Below are positions 1 through 11,224 of a DNA stretch of 64,000 bases, piece after piece. The DNA is from Acheta domesticus (Eukaryota; Arthropoda; Insecta; Orthoptera; Gryllidae): contig JAHLJT010009419.1 in the NCBI GenBank assembly GCA_031308135.1, forward strand, positions 182,730,856-182,794,855, in the 5' to 3' direction. The position numbers and the translations under genes were made by a program. Positions within the stretch are counted from its first letter, which is position 1, and each line of letters opens with the position of its first letter. A model generated the notes under the pieces. The model ran no database searches, was not told the DNA's origin, and saw nothing but the letters and a program-made list of their open reading frames with translations.

Positions 1-42
1 ACTGAAAATAAAATTTTTGAAGGACGTTTCGGAGATTACGTG

Positions 43-56
43 TGCGACAAGTTCTT
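43..56. repeat. Target-site duplication, 3' side of the Jockey element
   Basis: TGCGACAAGTTCTT matches 4724-4737 at all 14 positions. The last two T bases merge with the T-run of the element's A-tail, so the true boundary is uncertain by about two bases. Confidence 0.9.
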
Positions 57-68
57 TTTTTTTTTTTT
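55..68 (-). other. Poly(A) tail of the Jockey element
   Basis: A run of 14 T on the plus strand is an A-tail on the element's own strand. It sits directly between the target-site duplication and the 3' UTR, as expected for target-primed reverse transcription. Confidence 0.8.
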
Positions 69-293
69 CATTTATTTTCTTCCCGTTCGACTTTCGTCTT
101 TCGGGGATTTTGACTGGTACAATGCTACATACATGAGTTTATGGGGCCATCCTGAGGCAAATGCGGGTCTCGATTCAACCCTTCACTATTTTTAAAATTT
201 CTTATTTGAAATACTTGACTAACGGAAGTTTTGCATTTATTATGTGGTAGTGGAGGGAGGGTGTTTATGGGAATGGGGGCAAAGATTTATGAT

Positions 294-3020
294 TCAGGGT
301 GGGCGAAAGAGATCTTTGGGGAATCTGGATCTAATGCGTGAAGGATAATGTGAGTTTTGGCCGAGATTGAATATTGGAGCGTTAGGACATGCGTGGAGGA
401 GAGAATAATATTTTTGAGAGGTTTGCGAAATGAATTCCGAGAGGAGAGGTACTTGAAGTTCTCGATGGATTTGGGAATTAGAAATAAACCATGGTGCATT
501 CAAGGTTTGTCTTAAATATTTATTCTGGATTTTCTGTGAAATGGATAGGTTGGTAGGTGCTATGTTGCGCCATATTGGACAAGCATATGTCATTGTAGGT
601 CTTATAATCGTTTTGTAGATGAGCAGCCCAGTTTCTATGCTAAGGGTGGAATTTTTGTTGATAAAAGGGTATAATTTAAACATTTTTGCACGTGTTTTTT
701 GGGCGGTTGAAATAATATGCGGTTTCCAAGTTAACCGTTTGTCTAGTAAGACACCTAAGTATTTGACTGGCGAAGAATGAGAAAGCCAGGGAATATCGGT
801 GTTGTTTATTCGTAAGGGTGCAGGGAAGGGAGGACGTCTGAGTGTGAATATTTTAGATTGTGATTTTAAGGGGTTAATTTTAATTCTCCATTTTTTGGTC
901 CAATTGGTATAGCTGTGAAGGTAGGATTGTATGTAATCATAGGCTAAATTGATATCAGTATGTGAAGTGAAAATAGCGGTATCATCTGCATAAAGAGCTA
1001 TACTTGCTTCCTGTGGAGTTGGATAGTCTGCTGTAAAAATTGAGAACAATGTTGGTGAAAGAACCGAACCTTGTGGGACACCTGCGAGAATTGGGTGAAG
1101 AGGTGAAATAGTATCATTTACTTTCACTTGAAAATATCTGTCTGTAAGAAAGCTTTGAATTAGTTTCTGCAGATAATCAGGTGTACCAATTTCTCGTAGT
1201 TTGTACATTAGTCCTTGATGCCAAATTCTGTCAAATGCCTGGGAGATGTCTAGAAAGAGAGCTACTGTGTGTTTTTTGTCGTTAAAAACCGTTTACAATA
1301 TGTTCGACAAGTCGCAGCAGTTGATGGGTAGTACAATGATTAGGTCTAAAACCGAACTGGGTGTTGGGAATTGCATTGATTTTTGTCAAGTATGCTTGGA
1401 GTCTTTTTAAAACAAGTTTTTCAAAAATTTTTGCTATAGAAGGGAGAAGACTAATTGGTCTGTAGTTGCTTGGTATTTTGGGGTTTTTCCCTGGTTTGCA
1501 GAATGGTAGTATAACAGCTCGTTTCCATGACGATGGGTAGTATCCTAATCTTAACGATGCATTGAATATTGAAGTTATTATTGCAATTGCTTGTCGAGGA
1601 AGTTCTTTTAATGCTTTGTTAGTGACGTTGTCATACCCGGGTGTTTTTCTAGTCTTGGAAAGTTTAATGGCATTTGCCACTTCTGAAGGAGAAATGAATT
1701 TTATCTTTGTTGGGACAGTGCACATAGGTAGTTTTAAGTGCTCTTCTATTTCTGAATTAAACATGGGATATTCTACGGGGTTTGGGATGAAGACTCCTTC
1801 TAGGTATTCAGCTAAGGCCTTCGCTTTTTCATCGTCTGAGTATACGATCTTACCATTATTCTGTAAAGGTGGTATCTCTATTCGATCTTTTGTTATGCTT
1901 TTGATTGTTCTCCATAGTGGTCTGGTGTTAGGGTGAAGTTGGCTTAGAAATTTATGAAAATTAGAAAATCTAAATTCATCTATTTTTTGTTTGACAATTT
2001 TTGTGATGTGGTTTAGTTCACGTTTATTGTTTATATTTCTACTGATTGCCAGATACGTCGGATTTTTCTTTTCTTTTTAATTAGTTCAAGAAGTTCTTTA
2101 GGCAGTGTTGTTTTTGACTTCCTGTGTGTCTGATGGAAGGGTATATGAGCATATTTTAATGATTGTTGTATGCAGTTTGTGAGTTTATGTAGTTCATTAT
2201 CTATGTCCTCAATGGAGATCATGTTGTGTGGATACGTCAAACTGCTAGTTATTAATTCACGGAAATGATTCCAGTTAGTTTTACCGTTTAATTGTTTCGA
2301 TATTTTTCTAATGAGTGTGCCGGTGTTCCCAACGATATGAGGATGGGAGAATGGTCCGAATCTAAATCTGGAACTACTTTCTGGTAGATCGGTGAGGTTA
2401 TACCTTTTGATATGATTATATCTAGGATGTCTGTTCTCTTGTTTGGATCTGATGGGTAGTGGGTGGGCTCTATAGGAGCATGAATACTTATGTTGTGACC
2501 GCTTGAGTTAATAAGATTAAGCAATTTGACACCCTGATGTGTAGTCACATTGCAACCCCAAGCTCTGTTTTTGCTATTTAAATCTCCCAGCAAAATGAAT
2601 CGAGGATATTGAGAAAAGATATTACTGTATTCAGTTGGAAAGTTTTTTGTTTGGTGGTTTGTATGCTGTAATGATAACTACCTCCGATTTATTATAGTTA
2701 ATGTTAATTGCTACTGCTTCCAAATCTGTCGAGTGGGGAACAGGTACTTGACTATGCTTAACATCTTTTTGAACTATTATTGCTACTCCACCTGAAGCAC
2801 TTGTTGAGATCCGATCATTACGATAAATTTTGAAATTGGGTATGGAGAAACGTTCGCCAGGTATGAGATGAGTTTCTGTTAAACAAGCTATATTTATTTT
2901 ATGATCGTTTAAGAAGTGCCGAAAGGAATTTTCTTGTCTCTTTATTCCATTTGCGTTAAAGTTAAGCAGACTAAGAGCATTTAATTTATTTGGGTCCATT
3001 ATAGTAGCTTGGAAGAACAT
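294..3020 (-). pseudogene. Jockey ORF2: endonuclease-reverse transcriptase, frameshifted
   Basis: ORF2 would encode the enzyme that nicks the target and copies the element RNA. It spans about 908 codons, a normal Jockey length. The ATG at 3018-3020 overlaps the end of ORF1 by 35 bases. The N-terminal APE-type endonuclease shows LNFNANG, the TETHL glutamate, GDLNSK and SDHSP. The reverse transcriptase follows with NYRPISLL, FGFRPNHCTTHQ, a motif A of the form FLDISQAFD, GVPQGSVLSP and the catalytic YADD at 981-992. The reading is split into pieces (3020-2631, 2593-2288, 2240-2031, about 2050-1282, and about 1280-294) by single-base shifts. Those near 2645, 2065 and 1286 lie in A/T runs, and one near 2325 lies at GGGAA. 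No in-frame stop was seen once the shifts are allowed for. Either a recently dead copy or an intact one carrying assembly indels. Confidence 0.92.
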
Positions 3021-4585
3021 TTAGAATCATATTTTGGATTTGGGGCATTAAAATAGAGATTATTTGGGATACTATATTTGAAATTAAATTATTTATATCA
3101 GGGATGTTATTGTACTGATTATTATTCCATGCTCTATTATAAGGGAGGCGCAGTGGTGGAAAGTTTGTTGAGTGCAAGGAAGGAGGTGGGGGAGGAGGTT
3201 GTCTGATAGATGTAGAAGATGATGGAGGAGAAGAGGTCGCAGACGGTTGTCTAGGTGCGGAAAATTGGATGAACCGATTGGTTTGCAGGTTAGTTAAAGG
3301 TCTTCGAATTGTCCTTGGTAGGGTTTGGCAAACTTTTTAAATTCAGGGCAGCCTCTGTAATTGGCGGTATGATCGCCTTTGCAATTAACACATTTAGGGG
3401 CGACACCTTCATGTTTTTGACATTGAGAATAGTGATGGTTTTCGAGACACTTCACGCACCTAGGCACGTTGTGGCAGTTTGCCTGAGTATGACCAAAACG
3501 CTGACAGCGCTTACATTGAATGGGCTGGTTAGGTTTATTTCTTAGTTGAACTCTTATTATATTATACATCAGTTTGTCCTCATTAAATATATTTTGGATT
3601 TGGGATTGTCCACAAGATCTACTGCTACTATTTGAATAGGGTTTCTGGCTTTATCGTAAAGTCTACACACTTTAGTTACGGGATATTCCAGTCTTTTCAG
3701 TTCTTGTATAATATCTTGTTCGGTGTAACATATTGGGATGTCTTTAATTACAACAGATAACACTTTACTACTGGGGTCTCGGTACGTGTGAAATTCAATG
3801 TTGCTTTCTTCACAGTATTTTCGGAATTTTCTAAAGTCATTGATTTCATTGAAAATAACTTTAGTGTATTCGCCATTTTGTTTAGTTAGAAAGTCATTTA
3901 TTGAAGCAGAATTTAGATGTTGTATTAAGGTTAAATACTCATTGCCGGCCATGTGAACGAATATTGGAGGAATTTTAATATTGCTCTCTTTCGCACCGAC
4001 TAACGTTTCTGTTACTTCATCTTCATCTTCCTCTTCAGCGAGGGGATCGAACCTTGAGTGAGTAGGTACATTATATTGCAATGAGTTGTTATTGTTCTTA
4101 TTTGAATTTCTATTTTGGTTATCCGAAAGCTTTCGTTTTTTATTTTCATTATCCGTGGGCAAACTTTCTTTACTGTTTTGCGCAGGAGCGTGACCAGCTT
4201 GCTGGCTTGATCTTTTACCTTGGTCATGTTGATAAGCGCTATGCTGAAAGGCCGCCTGTTGCATTACGTGGAGTTGTTGCTGGGGTGGTAGCTGTAGAGC
4301 CTGCTGAGGTACTTGCAGCCAAACATATCCAGGTTGATTCACTTCCGTCAACTGGGGTTGCTGACTTAATTGTTGCACTGAATATTGCTGTTGGGGTGAA
4401 GGGGACACATGATGTTGGAGAGTTTGAACTTCACTATGCTGAGTGTTGTATAGCTCGGTAGGAGCATTTGAGAACTCATTTGTTTGCACTGGATTTAATT
4501 CATTGTAATCACTGCTTGAAGAGTTAAGAGTATGGATTGCATTAGCAATGTGCTGCCCCGTGTCGGGGCAGCCACTCGTAGACAT
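2986..4585 (-). pseudogene. Jockey ORF1: gag-like nucleic-acid-binding protein, frameshifted
   Basis: ORF1 of Jockey elements encodes a gag-like RNA-binding protein of the ribonucleoprotein particle. The N-terminal half is Gln/Asn/Ser-rich. A PRE_C2HC-like region (IKDIPICYTEQDIIQEL) follows, then zinc knuckles starting CKRCQRFGHTQANC, CVKCLENHHYSQC and CVNCKGDHTANYRGC (about 3344-3515). The C-terminal tail is Pro/Ser- then Asn/Ile-rich and ends at 2986. The start is taken as the ATG at 4583-4585; the upstream in-frame GTG at 4624 is not a plausible eukaryotic start. Two single-base shifts break the frame: near 3597 (between NPKSK and IFNEDKL) and near 3298 (after QFEDL). Both look like loss of one base from a short homopolymer. 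Full length would be about 530 residues, normal for the clade. Confidence 0.88.
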
Positions 4586-4723
4586 TACGCACTGTTCAGT
4601 TGTAAGCGGTCTTGAACGTGGCACTTATCGCCGTCAGATCGCGCCGCCGAAACACCACTGTAGATAAGAGCTGAGACGCCCGATGTGCACAGCACGGCTT
4701 CTCGGACTCGACTGCGTCAAAAA
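4586..4723 (-). promoter_or_regulatory. Jockey 5' UTR with probable internal promoter
   Basis: These 138 bases lie between the 5' target-site duplication and the ORF1 ATG. On the element strand the start reads TTTTTGACGCAGTCGAG, so a CAGT initiator-like tetramer lies close to the 5' end. Jockey-clade elements are known to use a downstream internal Pol II promoter in the 5' UTR. The position fits that, but the promoter assignment is inference. Confidence 0.4.
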
Positions 4724-4737
4724 TGCGACAAGTTCTT
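4724..4737. repeat. Target-site duplication, 5' side of the Jockey element
   Basis: TGCGACAAGTTCTT is identical to 43-56 and abuts the 5' end of the element. Confidence 0.9.
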
Positions 4738-5319
4738 AAAATTTCAGATAATTTTAATCTGGCAAATGAGATTATGCAGAAATCTTATTTTAAAAGAGGT
4801 TTTTGAAGATGTTTGTCTTCTAAAACAAATGTCAGAAATGTGGCTAATCTACTTTTTTTTTTACTGATTGGGAATGTACTGGAGATAATTGCATTTTTCA
4901 TAAAACAATGATATTAAGAATATTACTTAGACAAGTATTGTACATTACATGTTAATGTTCTTAATTTTTCACACATTTCTAGTTACAAGACATTAAAACC
5001 ACAGTTTTAAATACTACTACGACAAACATTCTAAGATTACAAAACAAATAAAATAATCACAAATTAATGAATATTTATTATCCTTAAGTCAACGACTTCC
5101 TAACAACCTACATGCATACACGTGGGCCTTTCGATTCATTATCGTAGGTCACTGTTGGTGCGAGAATGTCGGAATGGAAAAAAAAATACTCCACTTTATC
5201 ATTGATTCCCCTTCTCTCTGTGAATGAGCAGAAACTTGTGTTTCATGTCCCCAAACGGAGCGATAACAAGTGCATCTCAACGCATAAAATCTCCGATCGT
5301 CATCTAGTCGGAGGGGTGC
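4738..5319. other. AT-rich spacer, no feature seen
   Basis: AT-rich sequence with short T-runs near 4852-4862. I see no coding signal, structured repeat or RNA gene. Confidence 0.6.
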
Positions 5320-5800
5320 GGATTCCTCGCGCCGATGGGGACGCGCCCGGGGTGTCTGTTCGTGACGCCCCCCCACCCCACCCTCGCACCCCCTTCCCGC
5401 TGCCTTTGCTTCGCGCCCTTCGCCGCGAGGGGGGGGGGCAGATTGAAAATCGCGCCGGACGCCGCGCGGCAAGCGTGGCGGGGGTGGCGGGGCTGCCGCG
5501 GAGGGGTTAATAATAGGAGACAAGGCCGGATGAAATTGACTTTTTCGAGTTAAGTTCATAAACACCCTCCGGGCGCGCGGGGTGTCTTCGGGGTGGGGGG
5601 GGAGGGGAGGGGAGGGGGAGGGGGGAGGGGCGGGGGCGGCGCGTGAAAAGTGACGGGCGGCAGGGAGCACCAGTCTCGGGGCGGCTCCTCCGGCCTTTTG
5701 TCTCTGCGTGCGCGGGATGACATTTTGACACCGCGTTAAGTGAGAGCCGGCGGAGGGGCCGGGAGGGGGCGTGGGCCAAGGCGCGGGAACTCACGGGAAA
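5320..5800. other. GC-rich island 1
   Basis: An abrupt change from AT-rich DNA to a CpG-dense block with C-runs, G-runs and GGGGAGG tracts (5590-5640), ending as abruptly near 5800. Overlapping open frames on both strands are low-complexity Arg/Pro/Gly and do not resemble proteins. A TGACA-TTT-TGACA direct repeat lies at 5718-5730. Function unknown. Confidence 0.6.
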
Positions 5801-6814
5801 TGAAAAACAGTTTGCGTGAAAACCGCGAATGGGACGGCAAAACTCGAGAATTTACGTTTTTTAAAAAAAAATTCTCTCTGGAAAGTAATGTCGTTAAAGT
5901 AAAAGAAGAGAATGTTTCGTTTCGTGTTTTCGTAATTGTCTTGTGACTCATTCTTAAAAGGAGGTGTTTTAAAGATCTATAAATTAAAGAATCCGACTTT
6001 GAATGAGACATTAAAAACATCTTCTACTGGAATATTAGGTCTATTTCCTATGGAAAATGCAGAAGAATGAATATTTGAGGAGGGGTGGATCCCAGTCGTT
6101 TTAATTTTGACTTTCGTAATGGACGTAACTTTCTGTGTCGATGATAAAGTTCAATTTTTATCCCGTTTTAACAATTCATACAATACGATATAACAACTCT
6201 TCTTACCATCGTAAATATATAGAAATATCCAACCAAAAAATCCTGTACAATGAAAGATATTTCTTCTAGATCTTTTATTCGTCTTGGAATTAGTAAGTGT
6301 TAATTACGGACATTTGACGGTGACTGCAAAAAATTATTATTAATTAAAAACTTCATGATTGTTAAGTTTTAACACCATAAATTACAAAAAAAAACTTTGA
6401 TTAATGCGCAGTTACTAAAGTATACAGAATGAACTGGTGCACCCATGAAAACAACAGTTTATTGAGCGTTTGTTTACAATAACACAGAAAAACGTATGCC
6501 ATTACAGGACAGGTCGACAAACACATCATAGAAAACTCAGTGTTTGCAGCACAGCCTTCGTACCCAGCCTACGCTCCTATTTAGAAGGGAGGTCACCGCT
6601 CTCCAATAGACGAAACAGACCAGGCACTATAATGCAAGCGGTAGATACTTTACTCAAGGCACGAGTTTAAACCATTTGTACTTCCCCAATCAGTTAGCCG
6701 TATTCGTGAATTGGATTACCAACTACTGCCTCCTGGTGCTCACAACCCCTCTTGTAATAGGAGCGACGTCACATCAAAGACTCACCTCGAACCTTTTCTT
6801 ACGGTGGCTGCTTT
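5801..6814. other. Non-coding stretch, no feature seen
   Basis: AT-rich to mixed composition with A-runs at 5862 and 6387. The short frames have no recognisable domain, and I saw no repeat shared with the rest of the window. Confidence 0.5.
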
Positions 6815-7061
6815 TTAAGGCGGCTCCACGCATTCGCTATTCGGCGAACAGCGAGCAACCGCGCGCTGAATCCCGAGTAGTGTGGATGGGTCGCTTATTA
6901 TTTGCCGAGTGACGAACATTCGGCGCTCGCCCTACCCGCCGCGTGTCGGTCTTTTGGACACATCAAAGGGGGCGAACATTCGCCGAACACAGGAGCTGGT
7001 CGGGATCGGGCGAGCAGTAGCTCTCTGTTGGGCGAATGCCGAATGTGTGGAGCCATCCTTA
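6815..7061. mobile_element. Palindromic MITE with TTA flanks (PIF/Harbinger-like)
   Basis: The left end AGGCGGCTCCACGCATTCG (from 6818) and the reverse complement of the right end, AGGATGGCTCCACACATTCG (to 7058), form imperfect terminal inverted repeats of at least 40 bases. Both ends are flanked by TTA (6815-6817 and 7059-7061). A TTA/TWA target is typical of PIF/Harbinger, but a TA target (Tc1/mariner) also fits. No coding capacity. Confidence 0.65.
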
Positions 7062-7130
7062 GAGTGGGTGAGCTCCAAAACACACGCTGCCATGCTGCGT
7101 GTGCGGCATTTTCAAACGTCCGAACATATA

Positions 7131-7340
7131 CAGAGTGTCCGGGGAGGAAACGTCAAACTTTCGAAAATAAACTCTTAAGACAATTTTCAGCATATTTTGT
7201 CTAATAAACTACGAGGATATTCCGAATGGTTCTGCCGCAATAAGCACTCAAAAGTTGGTTTGAAAATGATTTCTAGGCAAAAATTTGCATTATGGAAGCA
7301 TAGAAACACTTCAGAAACATGTAAATTGTATATTACATGT
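7131..7340 (+). mobile_element. Half copy of the 42.25-kb palindromic MITE
   Basis: From CAGAGTGTCCGGGGAGGAAA, preceded by TA at 7129-7130, this matches the left arm of the 555-bp palindrome at 42251-42805 for about 200 bases. It includes the stretches around AAACTACG and GCAATAAGCACTCAAAAGTT. The second arm is missing, so this is a deleted copy. Confidence 0.8.
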
Positions 7341-7513
7341 TGTATATTACAATTATTATCATTCGAAGCGAGAGAACAAACAAATTACTCCATAGTCCGA
7401 GAGGTCGAGAATGGCGTAGGTGGCTCAGGGCATCAACTAATGTCACTGCGGTCCCTGTGTCAGGGAAGTCCTAGGGATCGAGTCCCGATGGTGACAGGAT
7501 TTAGGACACTATA

Positions 7514-7691
7514 CTTCGATTTTTTTAACGTGACGTCTCAAGGTGACGCACGAAAATGGGAGATGGAAGGCAGACTCCAATAGGCAGCGGTAAAAGCTGT
7601 AGTGAGGTTGCGGCTCCCTACTGGAGCCTGCCTTCCCTCTCCCTTTTTAGTACGTGACCTTTAGACGCCACGTTTAAAAAAAATATCGAAG
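7514..7691. mobile_element. TA-flanked palindromic MITE nested in SINE copy 1
   Basis: Left end CTTCGATTTTTTTAACGTGACGTCT and right end (reverse complement) CTTCGATATTTTTTTTAAACGTGGCGTCT are inverted repeats that extend inward past the AGGCAG region. TA lies on both sides (7512-7513 and 7692-7693). The other SINE copies lack this segment, so an empty site is visible. TA target and foldback form point to a Tc1/mariner-type MITE. Confidence 0.8.
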
Positions 7692-8091
7692 TACAACCTT
7701 TCAGCTGGGTTGAATTCAGTCGCTGACTGAAGGAGAATTCTAGCGGCCGGCTGCTCTGATCGGTAGTTTTCCGTGGTTTCTCCGATCAACACCGGGCGAA
7801 TGCTGGAGTAGTAGTACCCTAACGATCGGGCCACGGACCGGGCACGATCATTCCTTCCTCTTCCTTGTCCAGTCGTCCCCCATACTTACACACTTATACT
7901 TACATGCATTACACTGCTACATTTGTCCGGAGACCAGTCAGGAGCTTAGAGCTTGTTCTGGCTGGGCGGTACCCCAGTGATGGGAGATACCTGGTTGGAG
8001 AAAATCTCCGCAAGCCGACATAGGTCGGCGCCGGATCTTGCCAGCCAGCGGAGGAAGATCACTGCCACCCCCCGTGATAAAACAGACACTA

Positions 8092-8266
8092 TAGAATTTC
8101 GCGTCTTTCTCTGTCATACCGCTAGTAGTCGCATGATCGCAAGCACTGCTTGGTAAGGACGTAATCAAGCGATATCTGGCGGCATGACTGAGAAAGTCGC
8201 GAAATACCGTGACATATTCCATCGTGATGACCGGTCTTGAGGGGCAAAGTTAGAAAACTCGCAGTA
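8092..8266. mobile_element. Second MITE nested in SINE copy 1 (26.9-kb family)
   Basis: From TCGCATGATCGCAAGCACTG to GGGGCAAAGTTAGAAAA this matches the MITE at 26898-27130. The left arm is internally shortened: the expected ATTTTTCTAACTTTG segment is missing. It interrupts the SINE between GATAAAACAGACAC and ACTTACGAAACTAATG, which are contiguous in SINE copy 3. Confidence 0.75.
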
Positions 8267-8330
8267 AACACTTACGAAACTAATGACCTTAGCCGTTGAC
8301 ACGCCCGGAATCACAAATCAATGATACCGA

Positions 8331-8830
8331 GAGGAAGATGGTGCAGTCCGTTGCTGGAGGCGCAGTCCTCTGCGCGCCACGTCAGCGCGTCGCCTGGCAC
8401 ACGCGCGGCTGAAGATGGGATTTTAAACGGGAGGGGGATTTATGTTTCATTTCGTGAGGTGCATAAATACGGGCGTGCGGGTGACAGAGGCGGCACGGCG
8501 AGGCGCGGGGCCCGACGCGCCCGTCGCGTCGCGTCGCGGCGCGGCGACGGGGGCGGCGAAGGGGCCGGGGGCGGCGAGGGCGGAAGGGGCTGGGGCGTAA
8601 AGTCGCGCTGTTTATTGAATTGCTCCCTCCCACTCCGCGCCCGCCCGACCGCCGCCGCCGCCGCTCCATTAACTCCCCTCCCGCGCGCGGGGCCTCAGCC
8701 ACCGCTGCCCCCGCCCCCGCCGCCGCCGCCGCAGACGCTCCCAGCGTCACGAGCGGCTCCGAGGAAGATCGAACGATCCGTTGCTGCGGACGGCGCAAAA
8801 GGAAACCGCACGTGACCCTCAACGTCCGTT
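8331..8830. other. GC-rich island 2
   Basis: A CpG-dense block starting directly after SINE copy 1. It contains GGCGGCGACGGGGGCGGCG and GCCGCCGCCGCCGC runs. Small AT islets inside read TTTATTGAATTG (8610) and CCATTAACTCCCC (8667). Open frames on both strands are Arg/Ala/Pro-rich and unrecognisable. Confidence 0.6.
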
Positions 8831-10707
8831 TTAAAACTAAACTAACGTAATGGACGAAAGAAAACTCATTTTGATGAATTAATTATAAATTGGAAGTATG
8901 GAAAGGGAGAGGTGCGGGGTATGAATGTTACAAAGAATTGACGATCACTTCGTGCAATTCTGCGTAGCGAATATTGATGTTTTTTTGTTTAATTTCTTGT
9001 ACTATATTATTCTTCTTGTCCGAGCTATTAAATTCTTTATTTCATTGTTACATTGAACATATATGATTTCTTTATGATTTCCTTATGATTCTTTATGATT
9101 AAATGTTTATCTTCCGCTTTATAAGCAATCATTGTAATATTCATAGCATTTATTTGCGAAAGAAATGAGACAGAGTATGAATGAAAGGCAGGAACCAAGG
9201 GAGAAAAGAGATGTGAAAGAGAAGGCAAGGGAAATGGGAGAAAGAGAACAGGAGAGAGGTTGGAAGAGAAAGAGAAAGAGAGAGGGAGAAAGAGAAAATG
9301 CGAACGAGAGAAGAAACAGTGAAGAACAATCCCATTCTGGGATTGTGGCGTTTCTAAAAATGCAGGATTCTGTTTAAACTAAAGTCGTTAATGGAATATC
9401 AATTAAAAATTTAAAATTCAGTATTTGTGACGAACGTGTTACAAGTAAATACACTTAATGTATAGTTCTGATCCTCTCCACCACAGTAAAATCCTGACAA
9501 TAACATCGGATGAGAGAAATTTTCTAATTACAGTTAGCTGTTAACTGATCATAATCGTCAATAGAGAATGATATTCTGATCTAGGGCTATTGAGGTCCTT
9601 TTATCTCTTTTAATGTCGATATTTTGTTCATTCTTCTTATTATTATAATATCTTATTATATATTATTATATTCTTATTATTAATATATTGAACATGTTTA
9701 ATATTCAGGTTTAATTTCCCCAATTGTTTTCTTAATAATTCTTTTAGATCCCACGAAAGATCACGGCGGGTCAACTCTACTGATTTTAATAGTTGACTCT
9801 GTTGTTTCGTCAGTGATTACACTACGGGAAAGATGTTCAAGATAAGGTACCTGACTTGTTAAATTAAATAATTTGAAATTCTTTCAGCATATTTTGGTTA
9901 AGAAGATCCTTTGGATGGTTCCAAGCGTTTTAATTTTGTTTATTCGTAAACCTGCCTCTTGGGGTCTACAAAGAACTACCCAAGTAATTAAAATCACTAA
10001 CTTTTTTCTTTTTTCTTTATGAACTTATCTGGAACGAAGTCAGCAAACATAGCAAATATTCCAGCCTGGTATCATCTGACAAATCTGGCTCACTCTCAGA
10101 GAAGTGCATGTCTGTCACCGAGAAGAAGATAAATGAAAAGGAGAATACGGAGTTACAGACGTATCTTATCTCAAAATCTGCAACAAAGTAATAGAAATAG
10201 ATGAGGAAATGTGCTGTATGTTTTCGTTTGACTGCAGTTGATGGATTACAGTTAACAAGATATGTTTAGAAAAATAAATACAGATAAAGGAACTTGAACA
10301 TCCACTCAAAACTCTCTGTAAACAATCTGACATGCACCTCAAGAGGAAGATGAATTTTAATTTGCCATACGAATTAAATGTACTCTGGCGAATATTTTGG
10401 TTTACATGATCTAGTCCGAAAATCATCTGTCTTCGAGCGCGTTTAGTTGTCTATCAACCCTCACCATAGAGCACTAGTTCAGACCTGCAAAATAAGATAT
10501 GACGTCTGTCGCCCTCTGCTCTCTATTACTGCACGAGCGTAGTTGAAGGAGACTAGCGAGGGAAGGATGAGCGAAAGCAGGGGTGCGAAGTGAAAAGAGG
10601 CGAGCAAATGCAAACCAGACGAAGACGAAAAGTCGAGAGGACCCAGGAACGCAGAAGGAAGAATTGGGGAGGCTTGCAGGGAACTTTGGAAGCAGAGGAG
10701 AGGGTGA

Positions 10708-10710
<3 letters not shown>
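8831..10710. other. AT-rich stretch with a purine-rich tract
   Basis: No gene or recognised element. A plus-strand purine-rich GA tract lies at about 9163-9315 (repeats of GAGAAAGAGA type), and a (TTATTA)-type AT tract at 9630-9690. The remainder is unstructured AT-rich sequence. Confidence 0.5.

Positions 10711-10744
<34 letters not shown>
10711..10744. repeat. (GA)n microsatellite
   Basis: An uninterrupted GA dinucleotide tract of about 17 units, preceded by GGGTGAGGGT. Confidence 0.95.
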
Positions 10745-10746
<2 letters not shown>

Positions 10747-11224
10747 GGTGAGAGATGAGAAAGACGAAGAGGAAGATTGGCGGATGATGAAGGGCTGGAG
10801 AAGATTGATAACGACCGTTCATGTAATTACATGGTGGAGGCCTTCGGACAAGAATGAAACAAAAGCACAAGCTTTCTCGGCCGGAGTCAACAGAAACTTG
10901 GCTCAGGACACGCGTCATAGGCTCAGTTGCCGACGTTTCGGCCGTCATTCTGCGACCTCCCTCAGGACGAAATACCTTTATCTGGCAGTTTGGCGGCCGG
11001 AACCTCCTTGGCAACTGTCCCTAGGATGTGAAGTTTTCCAAACAGCGAAGTTTCTAAGAATCAAACGAGTACAGTAGAAGCGGACGAGATGTAACGGCAC
11101 AGGAGGTGGATGGAAATGACGCGACTGAAGTGAATAGGACAAAATGGGATTGGAGGACAAGTAAACGGACAGAACGAAAGAGGACATGGGAGAGCATGGC
11201 GTGACGTAATGGGAATTGAGAAGC
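10745..11224. other. Mixed-composition spacer, possible Penelope-like remnant
   Basis: On the minus strand around 10905-10970, a CCTGAGGGAGGTCGC ... GGCCGAAACGTCGG arrangement resembles sequence seen near ends of Penelope-like and related elements. No coding remnant accompanies it, so this is only a hint. Nothing else is recognised. Confidence 0.25.

Larger units (their letters stand above)
57..4723 (-). mobile_element. Jockey-clade non-LTR retrotransposon, near full length
   Basis: This is a LINE of about 4.67 kb inserted on the minus strand. A 14-base direct repeat (TGCGACAAGTTCTT) lies at 43-56 and again at 4724-4737, flanking the element exactly as a target-site duplication should. The 3' end is an A-tail, read here as the T-run at 55-68. 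In 5' to 3' order (high to low coordinates) it has a short 5' UTR, a gag-like ORF1 with CCHC zinc knuckles, an overlapping ORF2 with apurinic-type endonuclease and reverse transcriptase (YADD), and a 3' UTR of about 225 bases. This is the standard Jockey layout. Frames are broken by single-base shifts, but I found no in-frame nonsense codon in the stretches translated. The identical duplications suggest a recent insertion. Confidence 0.93.
7405..8330 (+). mobile_element. tRNA-derived SINE, copy 1, with two nested MITEs
   Basis: The head carries Pol III internal-promoter boxes: A box TGGCTCAGGG at 7421-7430 and B box GGATCGAGTCC at 7475-7485, spaced as in tRNAs. The body runs through GAATTCAGTCGC and AGCGGCCGGCTGCTCTGATC and ends near GACACGCCCGGAATCA with an AATCA-type tail. 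It matches copies at 25597-26143, 42845-43402 and 60430-60716. Without the two nested MITEs (7514-7691 and 8092-8266) it is about 570 bases. The short frames here come from the SINE, not genes. Confidence 0.85.

Noticed and set aside
1562..1936. 124-codon plus-strand frame inside the Jockey element
   Set aside because: It is the antisense shadow of the ORF2 region between endonuclease and reverse transcriptase.
7405..7490. Functional tRNA gene
   Set aside because: A and B boxes are present, but no cloverleaf closes and the sequence is the head of a four-copy SINE family.
10905..10970. Hammerhead-like motif on the minus strand (CCTGAGGGA ... CCGAAACG)
   Set aside because: The CTGATGA core is not intact, and there is no Penelope coding remnant nearby.
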